This document shows positions 1-6,072 of a stretch of DNA of 6,072 nucleotides, in pieces; the stretch's first letter is position 1; each line of letters starts with the position of its first letter. The stretch spans positions 1 to 6,072 of the forward strand of contig JAJTBK010000045.1 of NCBI GenBank assembly GCA_021286965.1, read 5' to 3'. The notes beneath the pieces were generated by a model. That model was not told the origin of the DNA and made no database searches. It saw nothing but the letters and a program-made list of their open reading frames with translations. The DNA is from Comamonadaceae bacterium (GTDB lineage: Bacteria; Pseudomonadota; Gammaproteobacteria; Burkholderiales; Burkholderiaceae_C). A program made the position numbers and the translations under genes.

Positions 1-2515
<2,515 letters not shown>

Positions 2516-2612
2516 GGGGAATATCTGCCTGCCTGGGGGGCGCTTTTAGAATCCGGGGCCTTGCGCGCGCACGCGCACGTATGCCTATTAAAGTAGCAGA
2601 GTTTTTCCCACC
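2516..2612. promoter_or_regulatory. Divergent intergenic region topB / SET gene
   Basis: This 97-bp spacer separates the two divergent start codons, so it should carry both promoters. It is AT-richer in patches than its surroundings. On the plus strand, TAGAAT (2547-2552) resembles a sigma-70 -10 box, with only a poor -35 (CTGCCT, 2525-2530, 16-bp spacer). A second candidate is TATTAA (2586-2591) with TTGCGC (2561-2566), but its spacer is 19 bp. No convincing topB promoter was found on the minus strand. An in-frame TAA at 2589-2591 excludes a longer SET protein starting further upstream. The ribosome site before the SET ATG is weak. Promoter positions are guesses by eye. Confidence 0.45.
2562..2584. 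other. 23-bp alternating pyrimidine-purine tract (possible Z-DNA)
   Basis: Every base from T2562 to C2584 alternates pyrimidine and purine, mostly CG and CA steps with one TA step near the right end. The first ten bases (TGCGCGCGCA) form a perfect palindrome. Alternating CG/CA tracts are the classic Z-DNA-forming sequence under negative supercoiling. The tract sits between the two candidate plus-strand -10 boxes and about 50 bp upstream of the topB start. The alternation is seen directly; the structural role is inference. Confidence 0.5.
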
Positions 2613-3119
2613 ATGCCTCGCAATACCCTCCCTTCTTCCTCGGGCCGCCGCCTGCAGGGGCGCCGTTCGGGCGTGCACGGGCGCGGCGTGTTCGCACTGC
2701 AAGACATCGCCGAGGGCGAGGTGCTGATCGAGTACGTCGGCGAAGTCATCTCCTGGGACGAGGCGCAGCGGCGTCACCCGCATGACCCGAGCCAGCCCAA
2801 CCACACCTTCTACTTCCACGTCGATGAGGATCGGGTGATCGACGCCAGCGTGAGCGGCAATTCGGCGCGCTGGATCAACCACAGCTGCGACCCCAACTGC
2901 TGGGCCGACGAGCAGGACGGGCGCATCTTCATCACCGCGCGCCGCGCCATCGCCGCCGGCGAAGAGCTCAACTACGACTACGGCCTGATCATCGAAGAGC
3001 GTTACACCAAAAAACTCAAGGCCGAATACCCCTGCCACTGCGCCAGCGCCCAATGCCGGGGCACGCTGCTGGCGCCCAAGCGCGGCTGGAGCCCGCCAGG
3101 CCCCCGGGAGGCGCCATGA
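2613..3119 (+). CDS. SET-domain protein-lysine N-methyltransferase with post-SET zinc motif
   Basis: This small (168 aa) cytosolic protein is essentially one SET domain, the fold that transfers methyl groups from S-adenosylmethionine to lysine side chains. Visible motifs in order are GVHGRGVFA (20-28, SAM-binding loop), EYVGEVIS (40-47), RWINHSCDPNC (86-96, the pseudoknot motif with N89-H90), and ELNYDYG (118-124, catalytic tyrosine region). The post-SET tail CHCASAQCRG (141-150) supplies C141, C143 and C148, which with C96 would bind one zinc as in eukaryotic histone methyltransferases. No pre-SET domain, signal peptide or membrane segment is seen. The ATG at 2613 is chosen because the frame has a stop at 2589 and the SET domain begins shortly after. 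The stop overlaps the birA start (ATGA). The substrate is unknown; a histone-like or ribosomal protein is possible but unsupported here. Confidence 0.9.
   Translation: MPRNTLPSSSGRRLQGRRSGVHGRGVFALQDIAEGEVLIEYVGEVISWDEAQRRHPHDPSQPNHTFYFHVDEDRVIDASVSGNSARWINHSCDPNCWADEQDGRIFITARRAIAAGEELNYDYGLIIEERYTKKLKAEYPCHCASAQCRGTLLAPKRGWSPPGPREAP
3106..3111 (+). promoter_or_regulatory. Shine-Dalgarno site fixing the birA start
   Basis: GGGAGG lies 4 nt before the ATG at 3116, inside the end of the SET gene. It is the clearest ribosome binding site in the window and supports a start at 3116 rather than the in-frame ATG at 3053, which lies deep in SET coding sequence. With the ATGA overlap it points to translational coupling. 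Confidence 0.7.
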
Positions 3120-3892
3120 ACACCGCGCAGCCGCCCTGGCCGCTGGAGGCACTGTGGCAGCAGCTCGATGCGCTCTGGCCGGGCCTGAGCGTGGAGCTGC
3201 TGCCCGAGGTCGATTCGAGCAACACCGAGCTCATGCGCCGCGCGCGCGCCGGCTGGCACGAGCCGCTGCTGCTGATCGCCGAGCGCCAAAGCGCGGGCCG
3301 GGGCCGCCTGGGCAAAAGCTGGAGCAGCCTGCCGGGGCAGGCGCTGACCTTCTCCCTGGGCCTGCCGCTGGCGCCGCGCGACTGGTCGGGGCTGTCGCTG
3401 ACCGTGGGCCTGGCGCTGGCCGAGAGCCTGCACCCGGCGGTGCAAATCAAGTGGCCCAATGATCTGTGGCTGGACGGCGCGCGCAAGCTCTGCGGCATCC
3501 TGATCGAAACCGCCAGCAGCGCCGGCAGCGACGCCGCCGAGCGCTACTGCGTCATCGGCGTGGGCCTGAACATCCACTGCCCGCCCGGCGCTGACCTGGC
3601 CACCCCGGCGGCCAGCCTGCAAGAGCTGCTGCCCGGCATCGATGCCGGCAGCGCCCTGCTGCGCCTGGCGCCGGCCCTGCTGCAAGCCGTGCAAACCTTT
3701 GCCCAGCAGGGCTTTGCCCCGCTGCAGCCGCGCTTTGCCGCGCGCGACCTGCTGCGCGCGCGCAATGTGCGCCTGAGCGATGGCCGCCAGGCCTGGTGCG
3801 AAGGCGTGGCCGCCGATGGCGCGCTGCTGCTGCGCGACGGCGCCGGCCTGCAGGCGCTCACCAGCGCCAGCGTCAGCGTGCGCCCGATGTAA
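3116..3892 (+). CDS. birA: Biotin--[acetyl-CoA carboxylase] ligase, monofunctional
   Basis: The enzyme makes biotinyl-5'-AMP from biotin and ATP and attaches biotin to the carrier lysine of acetyl-CoA carboxylase (AccB) and similar carboxylases in the cytosol. It has 258 residues. Diagnostic motifs are DSSNTEL (33-39), the nucleotide-binding loop GRGRLGKSW (61-69), KWPND (112-116), RKLCGILIE (123-131, with the lysine equivalent to E. coli K183 at 124) and VIGVGLNIH (146-154). A small C-terminal SH3-like domain follows (about 213-258). The N-terminal helix-turn-helix of E. coli BirA is absent, so this is a class I ligase and not expected to repress biotin genes directly. It overlaps the SET gene by 4 bp and precedes the SPOR gene by 11 nt, so the three are probably co-transcribed. 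In many Burkholderiales, as I recall, coaX (type III pantothenate kinase) follows birA; it does not here. Confidence 0.95.
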   Translation: MNTAQPPWPLEALWQQLDALWPGLSVELLPEVDSSNTELMRRARAGWHEPLLLIAERQSAGRGRLGKSWSSLPGQALTFSLGLPLAPRDWSGLSLTVGLALAESLHPAVQIKWPNDLWLDGARKLCGILIETASSAGSDAAERYCVIGVGLNIHCPPGADLATPAASLQELLPGIDAGSALLRLAPALLQAVQTFAQQGFAPLQPRFAARDLLRARNVRLSDGRQAWCEGVAADGALLLRDGAGLQALTSASVSVRPM

Positions 3893-3903
3893 AGTCCCGC
3901 CCC

Positions 3904-4635
3904 ATGCTGCGTTTGCTCGTTCTTCTCCTGCTGCTGGCCAACGCCGGCTACTACGCCTGGCGCCAGGGCCTGCTGCAGCCCTGGGGGCTGGCGCCCGCCA
4001 GCCAGTCCGAGCCCGAACGCCTGCAGCAGCAGCTGCACCCCGAGGCCCTGCACCTGCTGCCCAGCGGCAGCCCCCCACCCGCAGCGCCACCCGTCCCCGT
4101 TCAGGCTGAAGCCCCGGCGGAACCGGCCACGCCCCACCCCACCTCCACGCCTACCCCCCCGGTCACGGCGCACGCCCCCAGCCCCCCACCCGAGCCCACG
4201 CAATGCCTGCAGGCCGGCAGCTTCGACGAGCGCCAGGCCGCTGCCCTGCGCCAGGCCGCCGCCAGCCTGCCAACGGGCAGCTGGCAGCTCGAAGCGAGCA
4301 TCCAAAGCGGGCGCTGGATGGTGTACATGGGGCGCTTTCCCGATACCGACGTGGTGGACAAGAAACGCGGCGAGCTGCGCGCCCTGGGCATCGCCTTCGA
4401 CCGCCCTGGGGCCGCCTTGGAGCCTGGCTTGTCGCTGGGGCGCTATTCGAGCGAAGAGCGCGCCGAAGTCGCACTCAAGGATCTGGCCCGCCAGGGCGTG
4501 CGCACGGCGCGCGTGGTGCAAGAGCGCCCCGAGACGCGCCTGTACCAGCTGCGCCTGCCGGCCGTGACGGCAGCGCAGCGCCAGCAGCTCGCCACCAGCC
4601 TGCCGCTGGCGGGCAAGCCGCTCAAGCCTTGCTGA
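3904..4635 (+). CDS. Membrane-anchored SPOR-like protein with proline-rich linker
   Basis: The 243-aa protein has one N-terminal hydrophobic segment (about residues 2-18, leucine-rich), likely an inner-membrane anchor with the rest in the periplasm. A proline/alanine-rich linker follows (about 54-99). The C-terminal part (about 101-220) carries SPOR-like elements: LQAGSF (102-107), YMGRF (141-145) and LSLGRY (177-181), the last followed by an amphipathic helix and the GVRTARVV strand (198-205). SPOR domains bind peptidoglycan lacking stem peptides, often at the division site; that role here comes from family resemblance. The ATG at 3904 is chosen because it begins the hydrophobic segment right after the birA stop. 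No good ribosome site is visible in the 11-nt gap, so translation may depend on birA. The only two cysteines are C101 and the last residue, C243. The 3' end overlaps the facing kinase gene by 14 bp. Confidence 0.8.
   Translation: MLRLLVLLLLLANAGYYAWRQGLLQPWGLAPASQSEPERLQQQLHPEALHLLPSGSPPPAAPPVPVQAEAPAEPATPHPTSTPTPPVTAHAPSPPPEPTQCLQAGSFDERQAAALRQAAASLPTGSWQLEASIQSGRWMVYMGRFPDTDVVDKKRGELRALGIAFDRPGAALEPGLSLGRYSSEERAEVALKDLARQGVRTARVVQERPETRLYQLRLPAVTAAQRQQLATSLPLAGKPLKPC
4175..4197 (-). other. Canonical G-quadruplex motif on the SPOR template strand
   Basis: On the plus strand the C runs are 5, 6, 3 and 3 long, separated by 2, 1 and 3 nt. The minus strand therefore reads as four G tracts of at least three with loops of 3, 1 and 2, fitting the standard G3+N1-7 rule. 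More C runs lie just upstream (4132-4135, 4137-4140, 4154-4160), and another cluster at 4071-4098 has one loop slightly too long (9 nt). All lie within the codons of the proline-rich linker. Confidence 0.5.
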
Positions 4636-6072
4636 GCGGCGCCTCGCGGCTGCACGGAAAGCGCACGCTGAACAGGGCGCCGGGCGGCTGGTGGTTGGGC
4701 TGCGCCTCTTCGATCAGCACCTCGGCGCTGTGCTGGCGCGCGATTTCCATGACGATCGGCAGGCCCAGGCCGGAGCCGTCGGCCTCGGTGCCCAGGGCGC
4801 GGTAGAAGGGCTGGAAGATGAGCGCACGTTCGGCCTCAGGCACGCCCGGGCCCGAGTCCTCGACCTGCAGCAGCACCACGCGGCTGAAGCGGTCGGCGAG
4901 CACGCGCGCCGTCACCATGCCGCCTTGGGGCGTGTAGTTGATGGCGTTGTCCACCAGGTTGCGCGCCAGTTCCTTGAGCAAGGTGGGGTTGCCGTCCACC
5001 CAGACGCCACTCTCGCCCGGCGCGGCGCCGTCGTAGCCCAGGTCGATGCGCTTGTCCATGGCGCGCGGCACGCTGTCGCTGACGGTGTCCATGACGATCT
5101 CCGCCAGGTCGCAGGGCTGGTGCGCCAGCACCGTGGCGCCACCCTCGGCGCGCGCCAGCGCCAGCAGCTGGTTGACGGTGTGCGTGGCGCGGATGCTCGA
5201 ACGCCCGATGTGCTGCAGCGAGCGCTTGAGCTCCTCGGTGCTCGTGCCCTCGCGCTGCGCCAGGTCGGCCTGCATCCGCAGGCCCGCCAGCGGCGTCTTG
5301 AGCTGGTGCGCGGCGTCGGCCAGGAAGCGCTTTTGCGTCGCCATCGAGTCGCCCAGGCGGCGCAGCAGGTCGTTGACGGAGTCCACTAGCGGCGCCACCT
5401 CCAGCGGCACGGCTTTGTGGTCCAGCGGCGAGAGATCGTCCGGGCGGCGCGCGCGAATGCGCTCTTCGAGCTGGCTCAGCGGCTGGATGCCGCGCGCCAG
5501 CGCCAGCCACACCAGCAGCACCGCCAGCGGCAGGATGACGAACTGCGGCAGCATCACGCCCTTGATGATCTCGGTGGCCAACATGCTGCGCTTCTCGCGC
5601 GTCTCGGCCACCTGCACCAGTGCCAGCGGCTCGCCCGGCAGCGGCAGGCGCACCCAGATGGCGGCCACGCGCAGATCGACGCCGCGCAGCTCGGCATCGC
5701 GCAGGCGCACCTCGCTGGTCAGCGGCGGCTCCTCCGACGGCGGGCGCGGCAGCTCGCGCTCGCCCGAGAGCAGGCCGCCGCTGGGGCCGAGCACCTGGTA
5801 GTAGACGATGTCGGATTCGTCGGCGCGCAGGATCTCGCTCGCTGGCTGCGGCAGGTTGAACTGCACACGCCCATGCTGCACCGTGATGAGCTGGGCCAGG
5901 GCGTGGGCGTTGTACTCCAGCGCGCGGTCAAACGGCTTGTTCGCCAGGTTCTGCGCCACCAGCCAGGTCAGCGCCAGGCTGACGGGCCACAAGAGCAGCA
6001 GCGGCGTCAGCATCCAGTCGAGGATTTCGCCGAACAGGGAGCGCTGCTCGCGCTGGAAGATTTTCAAGGTTT
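4622..6072 (-). CDS. TctE-type two-component sensor histidine kinase, 5' end at window edge
   Basis: This inner-membrane kinase senses a periplasmic signal and passes phosphate to a response regulator. Residues are numbered from the TTG at 6067-6065: first transmembrane helix about 19-39, periplasmic sensor about 40-170 resembling the 2CSK_N domain of TctE-like kinases, second helix about 171-193, then a HAMP linker to about 240. The phosphoacceptor is H254 in ADAAHQLKTPL. The ATPase domain shows the N box ELARNLVDNAINYTP (366-380), G1 DSGPGVP (404-410), F box FQPFYR (418-423) and G2 GSGLGLPIV (431-439), so all catalytic boxes are intact. The frame stays open to the right edge; the TTG is the only start-like codon visible before the first helix, and the true start may lie a few codons outside. 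The TctD-like response regulator gene is expected just upstream, beyond the window. TctE senses tricarboxylates in Salmonella, but the ligand here cannot be read from sequence. Confidence 0.93.
   Translation of the reverse strand, partial: TLKIFQREQRSLFGEILDWMLTPLLLLWPVSLALTWLVAQNLANKPFDRALEYNAHALAQLITVQHGRVQFNLPQPASEILRADESDIVYYQVLGPSGGLLSGERELPRPPSEEPPLTSEVRLRDAELRGVDLRVAAIWVRLPLPGEPLALVQVAETREKRSMLATEIIKGVMLPQFVILPLAVLLVWLALARGIQPLSQLEERIRARRPDDLSPLDHKAVPLEVAPLVDSVNDLLRRLGDSMATQKRFLADAAHQLKTPLAGLRMQADLAQREGTSTEELKRSLQHIGRSSIRATHTVNQLLALARAEGGATVLAHQPCDLAEIVMDTVSDSVPRAMDKRIDLGYDGAAPGESGVWVDGNPTLLKELARNLVDNAINYTPQGGMVTARVLADRFSRVVLLQVEDSGPGVPEAERALIFQPFYRALGTEADGSGLGLPIVMEIARQHSAEVLIEEAQPNHQPPGALFSVRFPCSREAPLSKA

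Noticed and set aside
3053..3115. A longer birA product starting at the ATG at 3053
   Set aside because: It would overlap the SET gene by 67 bp and add residues unlike biotin ligases; the strong GGGAGG site points to the ATG at 3116.
3796..3903. A longer SPOR protein starting at the ATG at 3796
   Set aside because: The added residues are an arginine-rich out-of-frame reading of birA; the ATG at 3904 begins the membrane anchor immediately after the birA stop.
3002..4521. Long minus-strand open frames opposite birA and the SPOR gene (3002-4090 and 3544-4521)
   Set aside because: These are repetitive Ala/Arg/Gln/Gly-rich translations without motifs, expected opposite GC-rich genes. The plus-strand genes carry clear family signatures.
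4691..5801. Plus-strand open frames (4691-5389 and 5046-5801) opposite the histidine kinase gene
   Set aside because: They are shadows of the kinase gene, whose H, N, G1, F and G2 boxes are all intact on the minus strand.

Overview
The window is high-GC, tightly packed chromosomal DNA with strong third-position G/C bias. Gene content and protein style suggest a betaproteobacterium of the Burkholderiales, most likely Comamonadaceae (Acidovorax, Alicycliphilus or a relative). The taxon is inferred from family resemblance; no rRNA or other marker is present. I see no tRNA, insertion sequence, CRISPR array or phage gene.

Layout from left to right. Positions 1-2515 (minus strand) hold a DNA topoisomerase III gene (topB) whose 3' end lies beyond the left edge. 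A 97-bp divergent intergenic region (2516-2612) separates it from a plus-strand cluster of three genes: a small SET-domain lysine methyltransferase (2613-3119), a biotin--protein ligase without a DNA-binding domain (birA, 3116-3892, joined to the SET gene by an ATGA overlap) and a membrane-anchored SPOR-like protein (3904-4635, 11 nt after birA). Facing this cluster and overlapping its last codons by 14 bp is a minus-strand TctE-type sensor histidine kinase gene (4622 to the right edge), whose 5' end is at or just beyond the edge.

Functionally the window is mostly housekeeping: DNA topology, biotin attachment, cell envelope or division, and two-component sensing. The least ordinary gene is the SET protein, a complete eukaryote-like SET plus post-SET methyltransferase that is translationally coupled to birA. 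Two DNA-level structures stand out: a 23-bp perfectly alternating pyrimidine-purine tract (possible Z-DNA) in the divergent promoter region of the topoisomerase gene, and a canonical G-quadruplex motif on the template strand of the SPOR gene's proline-rich linker. I did not find a clearly new multi-gene system.
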